Assembly: GCF_014174165.1 (NCBI RefSeq)
Contig: NZ_JABEQN010000028.1
Span: 1-54,175, forward strand
DNA length: 54,175 nt
Reading direction: 5' to 3'
From: Gluconacetobacter dulcium
GTDB lineage: Bacteria > Pseudomonadota > Alphaproteobacteria > Acetobacterales > Acetobacteraceae
A model generated the notes under the pieces. The model did not search any database, was not told the origin of the DNA, and saw only the letters and a list, made by a program, of their open reading frames with translations. Of the stretch, positions 43,775-53,104 are shown one piece after another (the first letter of the stretch is position 1; every line of letters begins with the position of its first letter). The translations under genes were made by a program, and so were the position numbers.

Positions 43775-46018
43775 TTGATTGAAGAAATAAAAATCGCCGG
43801 ATGCGCCAGCTATAGCGTCGAGGGACAGAGGCTTACCGAGCTTCGAAAAATCAATTTTATCTACGGCGCGAACGGCTCAGGCAAGACCAGCATCTCGCGC
43901 GTAATCGCGGCTCCGGCAGATCATCCGGCGTGTACGATCCGTTGGGCCAATGAACGGCCTCTTGAATGCCTCGTCTACAACACCGATTTCGTGGAGCGGA
44001 ATTTCCGGTCTAACCTGCCCGGCATTTTTACGCTGGGCGAGCATGATGCAGCCGTGCTGGACCAGATCGACCAGGCGCGAAGGAAGATTGCGGAGATTGA
44101 GCGCGATATCAGCGCGCGTAACATCGTACTTCATGGAGATGATGGCGCGAGCGGTAAACTCGGGGACCGTTCGGTACTGCACGAGAATATCGTGAACGAA
44201 TGTTGGAAGCTGAAGAGCCGCTATGACGCCGATTTCCACTCCGCCTTCACGGGCTTACGCGGCTCCAGGGCGCGCTTCTGTGACGCAATCCTAAGTCAGT
44301 GGGCGTCCAATCGGGCGACGCTTCATCCGCTCGAGGACTTGAAGAAGCGTGCTGCCGTCATTTTCGAAAAGGGACTTGCACGGGAGAGCGTGATTCGTGT
44401 GCCCGATAGTGTCGAGTTAACCCGGCTGGAGGCGTTGCCAATCCTCGTGAAAAAAGTCGTTGGTCAGGGTGATGTCGATATCGCCGGTCTGATCGATCGT
44501 CTTGGCAACAGTGACTGGGTGAAGCAGGGCATCAGCTATTTCGTAAAGAGCGCGCCCCAATGTCCATTCTGTCAGCAGGATGTCGACGCCGATCTCGCGA
44601 AGCGCATCGGCGATTATTTCGACGATGTCTATGATCGCGACATTGCGGATATCGCGTGTCTCGTTACAGGGTACGAGGCAGCGAGCGTAGCCTACCTCCA
44701 GGCGCTCAATGAGATATCGCAGACCAGCTCACGCTACATTGAGGCTGATCAACTGGCTGACCTTGTCGAACGTGTGACCGCGCGGCTTGCCCTCAATCAG
44801 CAGCATATCGCACGAAAGCAGAAAGAGCCGAGTGCCGTCGTCACGGTGGAGGACAACACTGACCTGTTCGCGGAAGTGCGGGCTTTTCTCATGGCCGCCA
44901 ATGCGGCAATCAATGAACATAACCGAGCCGTCGATGATATAGGCAATCAGAAGACGCTGCTCACTAGAGAAATCTGGAAGTATCTACTGGAAGAGGCCAA
45001 GAGTGTTCTCAATAACTACCATTCCAGCAAGACGGCGGTAGATGCAGCGATCAACGGCATCGAAGCGAGCCTGATAACCAAGCGCCGCGACCTCGCAACC
45101 ATGCGGCAAACGTTGCGTGATCTTGAGAAGGGTATCACGAGCGTTAAGCCCACCGTGACCGAGATCAATGCACTGCTGGCCTCATTCGGTTTTCGCGGTT
45201 TCAAGCTCGCCACAGCGGGCGATCAGGGCAACCTATATGAGATCGTCCGTCTTGACGGCAGCAACGCCGTTAGGAGTCTGAGCGAAGGCGAGAAGACTTT
45301 CGTTACCTTCCTTTATTTCTACCATCTGATCCGCGGCAGCGTTTCGGAATCCGGAATGACGAGCAATCGGGTCATTGTGTTCGACGACCCTATTTCGAGC
45401 CTCGACAGCGATATTCTGTTCATCGTCTCCAGCTTGATCAAGCGTGTGTTCGAGTTGAGTCGTGCACAGAACAGCATGATTCGGCAGGTGTTCGTGCTCA
45501 CCCACAACATTTATTTCCACAAAGAGGTGTCGTTCGATCCCGAGCGGAAGAGAGAGCGCCGCGCGCACGAGACCTTCTGGATCGTCAAGAAGATCGATGA
45601 TATCTCGACGCTGGAATCCTTCGATCATAACCCAATCAAGACATCCTATGAGTTACTCTGGTCCGAGGTGCGCAACGAGAACCGTTCCAACCTCACCATC
45701 CAGAACACACTGCGCCGCATTCTGGAGAACTATTTCAAAATCCTTGGCAACATGGACAAAGACAAGATTATCGAGAAATTCGATGGCCGTGAGAAGGTAA
45801 TCTGCGCATCGCTTTTTTCGTGGGTGAACGACGGCTCGCACAGCACGCATGACGATCTATACGTCTCCACGGATGTTGCCACAGTGGACGCCTATCTCGG
45901 CGTCTTTAAACGTATTTTCGAAGAGACCGGGCACATGCAGCATTATCACATGATGATGGGTACGGAACCTGTGCCCACGGCATCTCCAGTCATGAACAGC
46001 GGGCAAGATGCAGCATGA
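43775..46018 (+). CDS. RloC/PrrC-like AAA/ABC ATPase, predicted tRNA anticodon nuclease
   Basis: A 747-residue protein of the AAA_13 (COG4694) family, whose members RloC and PrrC cut tRNA anticodon loops when a linked DNA restriction system is disturbed. The ATPase parts are Walker A GANGSGKT (31-38), signature LSEGE (502-506), Walker B VIVFDDP (533-539) and the switch His H577 in VLTHN. Coiled coils flank CPFC (C263/C266), a zinc-hook CxxC as in RloC. The C-terminus has LRRILENYFKILG (R647-x3-E651) and NDGSHSTHDD (H689), matching the R-x3-E...H nuclease triad in order, with a slightly longer spacing than in PrrC. Start TTG 43775 follows GAGGGGG. It lies 535 bp after the restriction pair. Confidence 0.8.
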   Translation: MIEEIKIAGCASYSVEGQRLTELRKINFIYGANGSGKTSISRVIAAPADHPACTIRWANERPLECLVYNTDFVERNFRSNLPGIFTLGEHDAAVLDQIDQARRKIAEIERDISARNIVLHGDDGASGKLGDRSVLHENIVNECWKLKSRYDADFHSAFTGLRGSRARFCDAILSQWASNRATLHPLEDLKKRAAVIFEKGLARESVIRVPDSVELTRLEALPILVKKVVGQGDVDIAGLIDRLGNSDWVKQGISYFVKSAPQCPFCQQDVDADLAKRIGDYFDDVYDRDIADIACLVTGYEAASVAYLQALNEISQTSSRYIEADQLADLVERVTARLALNQQHIARKQKEPSAVVTVEDNTDLFAEVRAFLMAANAAINEHNRAVDDIGNQKTLLTREIWKYLLEEAKSVLNNYHSSKTAVDAAINGIEASLITKRRDLATMRQTLRDLEKGITSVKPTVTEINALLASFGFRGFKLATAGDQGNLYEIVRLDGSNAVRSLSEGEKTFVTFLYFYHLIRGSVSESGMTSNRVIVFDDPISSLDSDILFIVSSLIKRVFELSRAQNSMIRQVFVLTHNIYFHKEVSFDPERKRERRAHETFWIVKKIDDISTLESFDHNPIKTSYELLWSEVRNENRSNLTIQNTLRRILENYFKILGNMDKDKIIEKFDGREKVICASLFSWVNDGSHSTHDDLYVSTDVATVDAYLGVFKRIFEETGHMQHYHMMMGTEPVPTASPVMNSGQDAA

Positions 46019-46203
46019 TCATTATATCAGATTGAGTGTATCTGGCTGACGCTATTGCTTCTTTGCGCCTCGAACCCGATACGTTGCAAGTATCGTTTCG
46101 AATTTTGTCGATCGAAGTAAGCCTGAAAAATATCCGCTTTCGGGACGCTGCCACAACTGTCTCGATGGCAGAGATGAGAACGAAAACCGATCAAGGTTCT
46201 GTT

Positions 46204-46509
46204 TCAGAAACCAGTTAGAAGTAGATCAAGCGCCTGGGTGATCTCATCCTGATAAATAGACAATGAAGTCACGATTGTTTTAGGTCACGGACAGGTACAG
46301 CAGCCATAAACTGCGTTCATCATAACGAACGAATGGTCGTCGACTACAAAAACAGGATTTAGTCTCTTTGCCGGTTTTGGTGCCACTTCCTGTGATAAAA
46401 GTGGCACCACCATGCGGGTGCCCAACTCGTCCAGCAGGTCTGCCTGTACATCCAGAACGAAACGCACTTCATCTCGTCCGGCCAGACAATACACGTCAAA
46501 ACGGGCCAT
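46204..46509 (-). pseudogene. ccdB: CcdB toxin, inactivated by two small indels
   Basis: CcdB poisons DNA gyrase. The first 60 or so codons are intact: FDVYCLAGRDEVRFVLDVQA, then DLLDELGTRMVVPLL and LNPVFVVDDHSFVMM. An extra A near 46315 shifts the frame and leads to a stop at 46285; the true continuation MAAVPVRDLK lies one frame over, and a missing A near 46275 restores the original frame for VTSLSIYQDEITQALDLLLT and the stop at 46204. The two changes compensate in phase but leave a premature stop, so no full toxin is made. Sequencing error in the A runs cannot be ruled out. Confidence 0.82.
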
Positions 46510-46733
46510 TCAGAAGTTCCGGTAGTCTGCGAGAGGAAGACCGTTTTCTTCGACATACTGTCGGGATGCTTCAAGGGATGATCGGTTTTCTGCGAGCCAT
46601 TGTTGAGCGCGGATCGACGCGATCGCAGACTTCAACCCCTGTTCGCAGGCCTGCGATATGTTGAGATCAAGCGATTTGGCTTCCTCGAGTAACTGAATTC
46701 TTCTTGCCGGGGCTTGAGGATATGAGTACGCAT
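46510..46733 (-). pseudogene. ccdA: CcdA antitoxin, N-terminally damaged
   Basis: Antitoxin partner of CcdB. The C-terminal toxin-neutralising part is well preserved, AQQWLAENRSSLEASRQYVE followed by ENGLPLADYRNF, and the TGA stop is directly followed by the ccdB ATG. The helix region LLEEAKSLDLNISQACEQGL is also clear. The start MRTHILKPR at 46733 lies in another frame, and the stretch that should form the DNA-binding ribbon is shortened, so a deletion with frameshift near 46690-46700 is likely. Autoregulation of the pair would be lost. Confidence 0.72.
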
Positions 46734-46887
46734 CGCGCGTAAGCCGCTCGCCGCGTCGTTGCGTTTATTTTGCCGCGTCCGGGGGCGTGGCGCGGCCCCC
46801 GCGGCGTGATCCGCATTGCGCGGCGACCGTCGGTGGCACCCTGTCCATCGACGAACGGCGCGGCCGGAGCCGGTGGGGCCGCAGGGC

Positions 46888-48354
46888 TTACAGGATATGG
46901 CCGGCGGCGGATGCGGTCGGGCGCGGCGGCGTCGTGCCGGCCCAGCCGCCGCCGAGGGTCTTGTAGAGGGTCACGCTGTTTTCCATGGTCTGGAGTTGGG
47001 TCGTGATGCCGGCGAGGCGGGCCGTGTAGAGGTCGCGCTGGGCCACCAGGGTGGTCAGGTACGGGTCGTAGCCGGCGCGGAAGCGGGCGAGAGCCAAATG
47101 GTATTGCCGGTCGTTGGCGGCGATCAGGGCGTCCTGCGCGCGGCGCTGCTTCAGGTAGGTGTCGCGGCCGGCCAGGGCGTCGGCGACTTCGCGGAAGGCG
47201 GTCTGGATCGTTTTTTCGTAGCGGGCGATTTCTTCTTTCTTGCGCGCCTTCGCGACGCGGAGCTGTGCCGTCAGGCGGCCGGCGTCGAAAAGCGGTACGG
47301 TGATCTGGGGGGCGACGTTCCAGGCGCCCATGCCGCTCTGGAACAGGCGGGTGATGTTGTTGCTGGCGGTGCCGTTCGCCGCCGTGATCTGGATCTTGGG
47401 GAAGAACTCGGCGCGGGCGGCGCCGATATCGTCGTTCGCCGCGCGCAGCACGTCTTCAGCCGACAGGATGTCGGGGCGGCGGGCGATCATGTCCGATGGC
47501 AGGCCGGCTGGAACGTTGGGGAAAGCCGTGACGGCGTCGAGGGATGTGAGAGTCTGCAAGCTCCGCGTCGTGGCGTCGTCCAGCGGGGTGCCGACCAGCA
47601 GCGTCAGTTGGTCCAGGGCCTGGGCGCGTTGGCGGGTATAGATTTGCAGGCTGGTTTCGGCATCGTGCAGGGCGGATTCGGCCTGGGCCACGTCCAGCGC
47701 CGTGACCGTGCCCGTGTGGGCCGCCTGCTGGACCAGGTTGTAGGTGTGCTGGCGGCTGTCGAGCACCTGCTGGGTGACCAGGACGGCCTGGTTGTCCGCG
47801 ACCCAGGTCAGCATGCCCGATGCCACGGCGGCGATCAGGCTCAACTGCATGTTCTCGCGGTTCAGCGCGTCGGCCATATAGCGGTCGAACGCGGCCTGCG
47901 AGGCGCTGCGGATGCGCCCCCACAGATCGACCTCATAGGCAGAAACGCCGAACCCCACGGCGTACTGACGCATGTAGAACGGGCCGTTGGTCTCCGACAG
48001 GCTCCAGATCCTGGCATATTCCTTCTGGACATTCGCCAGCGCACCGCCATTCAGGGTGGGGAACAGCGCGGCATTTTCGATGTCGAACTGGGCGCTGGCG
48101 GCTTCGACCTGATGCTGGGCGATCCGCAGGTCGCGGTTGTTCGCCAGCGCCAGTTCGACCAGATGGCGCATGACCGGATCGCGGTAGAAGCGCCGCCAGT
48201 CGGGCAGGTCGGTGCGGTCGGTGGCCTCGTTGCCCGTGGGCCACGCCGTTGCGACGGCGGGGGCGGGACGGTGCCAGGCCGGGATCATGGTGCAGCCGGA
48301 CAGCAGCAGGGCGAAGCCGGCGGCCAGTGGCGCGAAGGGTCTGATGGGCCGCAC
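46888..48354 (-). CDS. outer-membrane efflux lipoprotein, OprM/NodT family, of the second RND pump
   Basis: Outer-membrane channel of 488 residues. The signal LAAGFALLLSGC ends in a lipobox Cys at 21. DWRRFYRDPVMRHLVELALA, AYEVDLWGRIRSASQAAFDR, MIARRPDILSAEDVLRAAND and APQITVPLFDAGRLTAQLRV are characteristic. It starts with GTG two bases after the stop of the membrane fusion gene, with AAAGGGAG inside that gene as ribosome site. It is the last gene of the minus-strand operon. I see no clear hairpin terminator in the 150 bp beyond its stop, before the ccdA remnant. Confidence 0.93.
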   Translation of the reverse strand: MRPIRPFAPLAAGFALLLSGCTMIPAWHRPAPAVATAWPTGNEATDRTDLPDWRRFYRDPVMRHLVELALANNRDLRIAQHQVEAASAQFDIENAALFPTLNGGALANVQKEYARIWSLSETNGPFYMRQYAVGFGVSAYEVDLWGRIRSASQAAFDRYMADALNRENMQLSLIAAVASGMLTWVADNQAVLVTQQVLDSRQHTYNLVQQAAHTGTVTALDVAQAESALHDAETSLQIYTRQRAQALDQLTLLVGTPLDDATTRSLQTLTSLDAVTAFPNVPAGLPSDMIARRPDILSAEDVLRAANDDIGAARAEFFPKIQITAANGTASNNITRLFQSGMGAWNVAPQITVPLFDAGRLTAQLRVAKARKKEEIARYEKTIQTAFREVADALAGRDTYLKQRRAQDALIAANDRQYHLALARFRAGYDPYLTTLVAQRDLYTARLAGITTQLQTMENSVTLYKTLGGGWAGTTPPRPTASAAGHIL

Positions 48355-48356
48355 CG

Positions 48357-49532
48357 TCAGGCTCCCTTTGTCTCGGTATCGTGGTGGGGGGCGACGGTGC
48401 TGCCGTCATGCAGCCCGGAGGGGGGGTGGACGATGAGCTGGCTGCCGTCGGGGAGGTTGTCGAGGATCTCGATCCGGTCGCCGTAATCGCGCCCGACCGT
48501 GACGTGTCGCACCGTCACGCGGTTGTCGGGCGAGACGGTTTCGACCGACAGTCCATCGGCTTCGTAATTCAGGGCTTCGGCGGGGACCAGCGTGACCCCG
48601 TGCGTGCGTGGCAGGTCGAAATGCACGGTGGCGTAGACGCCGGATGCCAGTTGCCCATCCGGATTATCCAGTTCGATTTCGACGGGCAGCATGCGGCTGT
48701 CGCGTTCCAGCGCATGGCCGGTTCGTGTGACGGTGCCGTTGAAACGCTGGTCGGGACGCGCGGGCAGCGAGAGTGCGGCCGGCGTGCCGACCGTGATGCC
48801 GGTGGCCTGGTCCTGGGGGACATGGACCCGCACGCGCAGCCGGTCGGTACGGGCGACCACGAACAGCGGTGCCGCCTGGACGTTGTCGGCATCGACCAGG
48901 TCTCCGGCCTCGATCGTGCGGGCGGTCACCACGCCGTCGAAGGGTGCGGTGATGGTCGTATAGGCCTGGCGCTGGGCGATGTCGGCCAGCGCGGCGCGTG
49001 CGGCTTCCTGTTCGGCCAGCCTTGCCTGCTGGGTGATGCGATCGACGTCGAAATTCTGCTGGCTGACGGCGCCGCCGCCGACCAGTCCTGCCGATCGCCG
49101 CGCCGTGACGCGCGCCAGATCGAGGTCGGCCTGGGCCTGCGCCAGTGCCGCCTGTGCCCGGGCGACCTGCCGGTCCAGTTCCGGGGCGCGGATCAGGGCC
49201 AGGACCTGGCCGGCATGGACCGGAGTGCCGATATCCACGAACCGTTTTTCGATATAGCCCGAAGCCCTGGCGCCAATGGCCGCCGTTTCCAGCGGGGCGG
49301 TTTCGCCCGGCAGGTCCAGCGCCACCGGTGTCGTATCGGTGTGGACGCGCACCGTGAGCACTTCGGGGACCTGGTTGCGGCGGGTGTCGGCCAGCGCCCG
49401 GACGGCGCGGGCGTGCTCGACATGCGTGACGGCGCCGTAGCCCAGCAGGGTTATCAGGCCCAGGCCGATCGCGGTGCCTGTCGTGCGGCCGGCGCGCGAT
49501 GGCGGGGTGGCGGGGGAAGAGATGTCAGACAT
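48357..49532 (-). CDS. RND efflux membrane fusion protein of the second pump
   Basis: Adaptor protein of 391 residues. After an N-terminal anchor (GTAIGLGLITLLGYGAV) the lipoyl halves ASGYIEKRFVDIGTPVHAGQ and ITAPFDGVVTARTIEAGDLV flank an Ala/Gln-rich coiled coil (about 115-195). The beta-barrel region has RVHVPQDQATGITVGTPAAL. The gene start lies 8 bp inside the RND gene end, a translational overlap. Related in layout to the adaptor of the first pump but clearly diverged. Confidence 0.92.
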   Translation of the reverse strand: MSDISSPATPPSRAGRTTGTAIGLGLITLLGYGAVTHVEHARAVRALADTRRNQVPEVLTVRVHTDTTPVALDLPGETAPLETAAIGARASGYIEKRFVDIGTPVHAGQVLALIRAPELDRQVARAQAALAQAQADLDLARVTARRSAGLVGGGAVSQQNFDVDRITQQARLAEQEAARAALADIAQRQAYTTITAPFDGVVTARTIEAGDLVDADNVQAAPLFVVARTDRLRVRVHVPQDQATGITVGTPAALSLPARPDQRFNGTVTRTGHALERDSRMLPVEIELDNPDGQLASGVYATVHFDLPRTHGVTLVPAEALNYEADGLSVETVSPDNRVTVRHVTVGRDYGDRIEILDNLPDGSQLIVHPPSGLHDGSTVAPHHDTETKGA

Positions 49533-52500
49533 CGCGATAATCCTCGAGAAGGCGGCTCTCGTGCCGGCGCAGGCGGCTGTAGAGCCAGGGCACCACGAAC
49601 AGCGTGGCGCAGGTTCCCACCATCAGGCCGCCGATCACGGCGCGGCCCAGTGGCGCGTTCTGTTCACCGCCATCGCCCAGCCCCAGCGACATCGGCAGCA
49701 TGCCGATCACCATGGCCAGCGATGTCATCAGGATCGGGCGCAGGCGCGCCTGTCCGGCGGCGATCGCGGCCTCGGCCGCCGAATGTCCGTCGGCGCGGCG
49801 TTCCTTGGCGAAGGTGACGAGCAGGATCGAATTGGCGCTGGCGACGCCGACGCTCATGATCGCGCCCATCAGCGAGGGGACGGAGAAGGTCGTGCCGGTG
49901 ACGAACAGCATGAAGACGATGCCGCACATCGCGCCCGGCAGGCCCAGCACCACCACGAACGGGTCGGTGAAGGACTGGAAATTGACCACCATCAGCAGGT
50001 AGACGGCCAGCGCCGCCACCATCAGCCCGATGCCCAGCCGGCCGAAGGCCGAGCGCATGCTGTCGATCTGGCCTTGCACCGTGATGGTGTTGCCGGGTGA
50101 CAACTGGCCGCGATGGCGGGCGACGATCTGGTCGATGGCGCGTGCGATGCTACCCAGGTCGCGTCCTTCGACGCTGGCGTCGATATCGAGAACCGGCTGG
50201 ATATTGCTGTGTGAAATCACGTTCTGCGCCATGCCGCGGGAGATCGTGGCGACGCTGCTGAGCAGGGAGGGCGTACCGGTTGCGCCGCGGGCGGGGGATA
50301 TCACGGTGTTCAGCAGGTCGCCCAGCCCGTTGACGCGATATTGCGGCGTCTGCACCGCCAGCGGATACTGGATGCCGGTGGCGGGATCGACCCAGAAATT
50401 GGGCGTGACGGTATTGGACGAGGCCATCGAGACCATGACGTTGCGCGCGACGTCGTTCAGCGTCAGCCCCAGATCCTCGGCCCTGACCCTGTCGATGGCG
50501 ATCAGCAGTTCGGGGGCCGCGATCTGCTGGTGCAGGTGTACGTCCACCAGTCCGGGGATCTGTGCGGCCTCGTGCAGGATGGCGCGCATCACCTTGCGAT
50601 TGTTGGCCTGGTCGTAGCCGGCGATGCGGATATCGACCTGGGCCGGGATGCCGAAATTCAGGATCTGGGTGACGATGTCCGCCGGCTGGAAATAGAACAC
50701 GCAGTCGGGGAAGCGCCGGGCCAGTTCGGTGCGCAGCGTGCGGATATAATCGGCGGTGGGGCGGTGATGCTCCTTCAGCGCCACCATGATCTGTCCGTCA
50801 TTGGGGCCGATCGTGGTGCCGTCGTCGAACGGCATGCTGTAGCGGAATGGAATGCCGATATTGTCCAGAACCAGGTCGCGCTCGCTGTCCGGCACGATCT
50901 GGCGGATCGTGTCTTCGACGCGATCGAAGATCTTCTCGGTGCTTTCGATCCGCGTGCCGGCGGGGGCGCGGACATGCAGGCGGAATTCGCCCGCATCGAT
51001 GGCGGGAAAGAAATCCTGGCCGACCTGGGTGGCCACGAGGCCCGCTGCCACCAGCATGACGCCTGCCAGTGCGGGTACCTTCCAGGAACTGGCGATCAGC
51101 CGGTGCAGCAGGGCGACATAGCGGTCGCGCAGACGTTCGAAATAATGGTCGAACCTTTGCCCGAAGCGGGCGATGCGGCCGGGTGGCAGGCCGGCTTCCC
51201 GCCGCCGTCTGGCCTGTTCTTCTTCCGCCCCCAGCAGCAGGGCGGCCAGGATCGGCACCAGCGTGCGGCTGATGGCGTAGGAGGCCAGCATGGCGTAGAC
51301 CACGGCCAGAGCCATCGGCGTGAACAGGAAGCGTGACGGGCCGGTCAGGAATTCCACCGAGACGAACACGCAGGAAATCGCCAGCGTGGAGACCAGGGTG
51401 GGCAGCGCGATGCCGGCGGCGCCGTCCAGGACGGCACGCCGCAGTTCGGCGCCGTCGTGGCGGATGCGGTGGATGTTCTCGATCGTGACCGTGGCGTCGT
51501 CGACGAGGATGCCGACAGCCAGGGCCAGGCCGCCCAATGTCATCAGGTTCAGGGTCTGGCCCGTCATCGAAAGAATGGCGATCGAGGACAGGATGGCCAG
51601 CGGGATCGACGCCGCGACGATCAGCGTCGAGCGCCAGCTTGCCAGGAAGGCCAGGATCATCGCCGCCGTCAGCAGGCCGGCGATCACGGCTTCGGACGCC
51701 ACGCCGGAGATGGCGGCCTTGACGAAGACCGACTGGTCGAACAGTTCGTCGATCTTCATGCCCGGCGGCGCCGCGGCGCGGGTGACCGGCAGCACCTTGT
51801 CGCGGATGGCGTTGACCACGTCGAGCGTCGAGGCGTTGCCGGCCTTCATGATCGACAGCAGCACCGAGCGTTGCCCTTCGCGGCGCACCACGTTCTGCTG
51901 CACCGCCGTGCCGTCGCGCACCTGCGCCACGTCGGCGATGCGCACAATGGCGCCGGTCCTGGGGTCGCGTTTCAGGGGCACCTGATTGAGCTGGGCCGCG
52001 ATATTGGGCATGCCGTTCATGCGCAGATCGTATTGCGTGGGGCCGAACTTGGTCGTCCCGGCGGGCAGGGTGAGGTTCTGTGCATTGATGGCGTTGGACA
52101 CGTCCAGCGGCGTCAGCCCCAGGCCGGCCAGTCTTGTGCTGTCGATATCCACCATGACCTGGCGGATCTTGCCGCCATAGGGCGGCGGCAGCATCGTGCC
52201 GGGAATGGGGGCGAGCTGCTGGCGGATGCGATAGACGCCGTAATCGTACAGTTCGCTCTCGGTCAGGTGGTCGGATGACAGCGAGAGTTGCAGCACGGGC
52301 ACGGACGAGGCGCTGTACTGCATGATGATCGGTGGTTGCACGCCGGGCGGCAGGAAGGAGCGGATCGAGTTCGTGGCCGAGACGGTCTGCGCCACCGCGA
52401 GATCGACATTCACGCCGGGTTGGAAATACAGCTTTTGCAGCACCAGGCCGGGGGTGGTCTGGCTTTCGATGGTGCGCAGGTTGTTGACGAAGAAGCTTTC

Positions 52501-52710
52501 GGAAAATTCCGTATAGGTGCTGAGGCGTTTTTCCGTTTCCGCCGCGTCCAGCCCGTCATAGTACCAGACGACCGTCACCACCGGAATGTCGATGGCGGGG
52601 AAGACGTCGGTGGGCGTGCGGAACAGTGCGGTGACGCCCGTGAGCAGGATCAGGACACCCGCGACGAAGAACGTGTATGGCCGTCGGAGCGCGAATGCGA
52701 CGATACCCAT
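49525..52710 (-). CDS. RND-family efflux transporter of the second pump
   Basis: Proton-driven inner-membrane pump of 1061 residues. It begins MGIVAFALRRPYTFFVAGVL, sharing ALRRPYTF with the pump at 2640-5813, and TM4 has the proton-relay motif GILVDDATVTIENI. PTDVFPAIDIPVVTVVWYYD is the family's first periplasmic stretch. The order RND-adaptor-channel is the same as in the first operon. It is divergent from an AraC-family regulator gene, 394 bp away, which probably controls it. The first pump's His-rich loop is not present. Substrate unknown. Confidence 0.94.
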   Translation of the reverse strand: MGIVAFALRRPYTFFVAGVLILLTGVTALFRTPTDVFPAIDIPVVTVVWYYDGLDAAETEKRLSTYTEFSESFFVNNLRTIESQTTPGLVLQKLYFQPGVNVDLAVAQTVSATNSIRSFLPPGVQPPIIMQYSASSVPVLQLSLSSDHLTESELYDYGVYRIRQQLAPIPGTMLPPPYGGKIRQVMVDIDSTRLAGLGLTPLDVSNAINAQNLTLPAGTTKFGPTQYDLRMNGMPNIAAQLNQVPLKRDPRTGAIVRIADVAQVRDGTAVQQNVVRREGQRSVLLSIMKAGNASTLDVVNAIRDKVLPVTRAAAPPGMKIDELFDQSVFVKAAISGVASEAVIAGLLTAAMILAFLASWRSTLIVAASIPLAILSSIAILSMTGQTLNLMTLGGLALAVGILVDDATVTIENIHRIRHDGAELRRAVLDGAAGIALPTLVSTLAISCVFVSVEFLTGPSRFLFTPMALAVVYAMLASYAISRTLVPILAALLLGAEEEQARRRREAGLPPGRIARFGQRFDHYFERLRDRYVALLHRLIASSWKVPALAGVMLVAAGLVATQVGQDFFPAIDAGEFRLHVRAPAGTRIESTEKIFDRVEDTIRQIVPDSERDLVLDNIGIPFRYSMPFDDGTTIGPNDGQIMVALKEHHRPTADYIRTLRTELARRFPDCVFYFQPADIVTQILNFGIPAQVDIRIAGYDQANNRKVMRAILHEAAQIPGLVDVHLHQQIAAPELLIAIDRVRAEDLGLTLNDVARNVMVSMASSNTVTPNFWVDPATGIQYPLAVQTPQYRVNGLGDLLNTVISPARGATGTPSLLSSVATISRGMAQNVISHSNIQPVLDIDASVEGRDLGSIARAIDQIVARHRGQLSPGNTITVQGQIDSMRSAFGRLGIGLMVAALAVYLLMVVNFQSFTDPFVVVLGLPGAMCGIVFMLFVTGTTFSVPSLMGAIMSVGVASANSILLVTFAKERRADGHSAAEAAIAAGQARLRPILMTSLAMVIGMLPMSLGLGDGGEQNAPLGRAVIGGLMVGTCATLFVVPWLYSRLRRHESRLLEDYRDV

Positions 52711-53104
52711 GGGTCTCTCTATGTGATGGATGAAGGAGCGACGGGGTGCTCCGAAGATGCCGGGCTGCCCCGTCCGCGATGGCTGTGTCGTGGAACGATG
52801 CGGAGCGCGTCCGGCGGAGGCTTGCGGGGATCATGCAACCTTTCACGGCGGGAACGGTAGAGCGATCCGCCCGCGTTATTGCATGATCCTGTTAGATAGA
52901 CGGGTTGGCGCGGAACAGTCGAATGGCGGGATCTTATTATACGACTGTATATAAATATGATTTTTTTTATTTCTGTTTGGTTGGTATTTTATGATGACAT
53001 GATCCGATCAAAAGATTGCACGATCCGCGCTGCTGGGGTGAAACGTCTCGGTGATCGGATCGGATATGCGCTATGGGGAGCGGGAACCTGTCGGGGAGGG
53101 AAGG
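52711..53104. promoter_or_regulatory. divergent promoter region between RND pump and AraC regulator
   Basis: The central part (about 52925-53000) is AT-rich with TTATTATACGACTGTATATAA, which offers -10-like hexamers on both strands. GATCCGATCA (53001-53010) and its inverted copy TGATCGGATC (53052-53061) lie 41 bp apart just before the regulator gene and are the best operator candidates. Their position suits looping or dimer binding by an AraC-type protein. Confidence 0.5.

Noticed and set aside
46816-48486. A 556-codon plus-strand frame opposite the second outer-membrane lipoprotein gene
   Set aside because: Gly/Arg/Val-rich shadow; the minus strand has an intact lipoprotein gene with a lipobox and OEP motifs.
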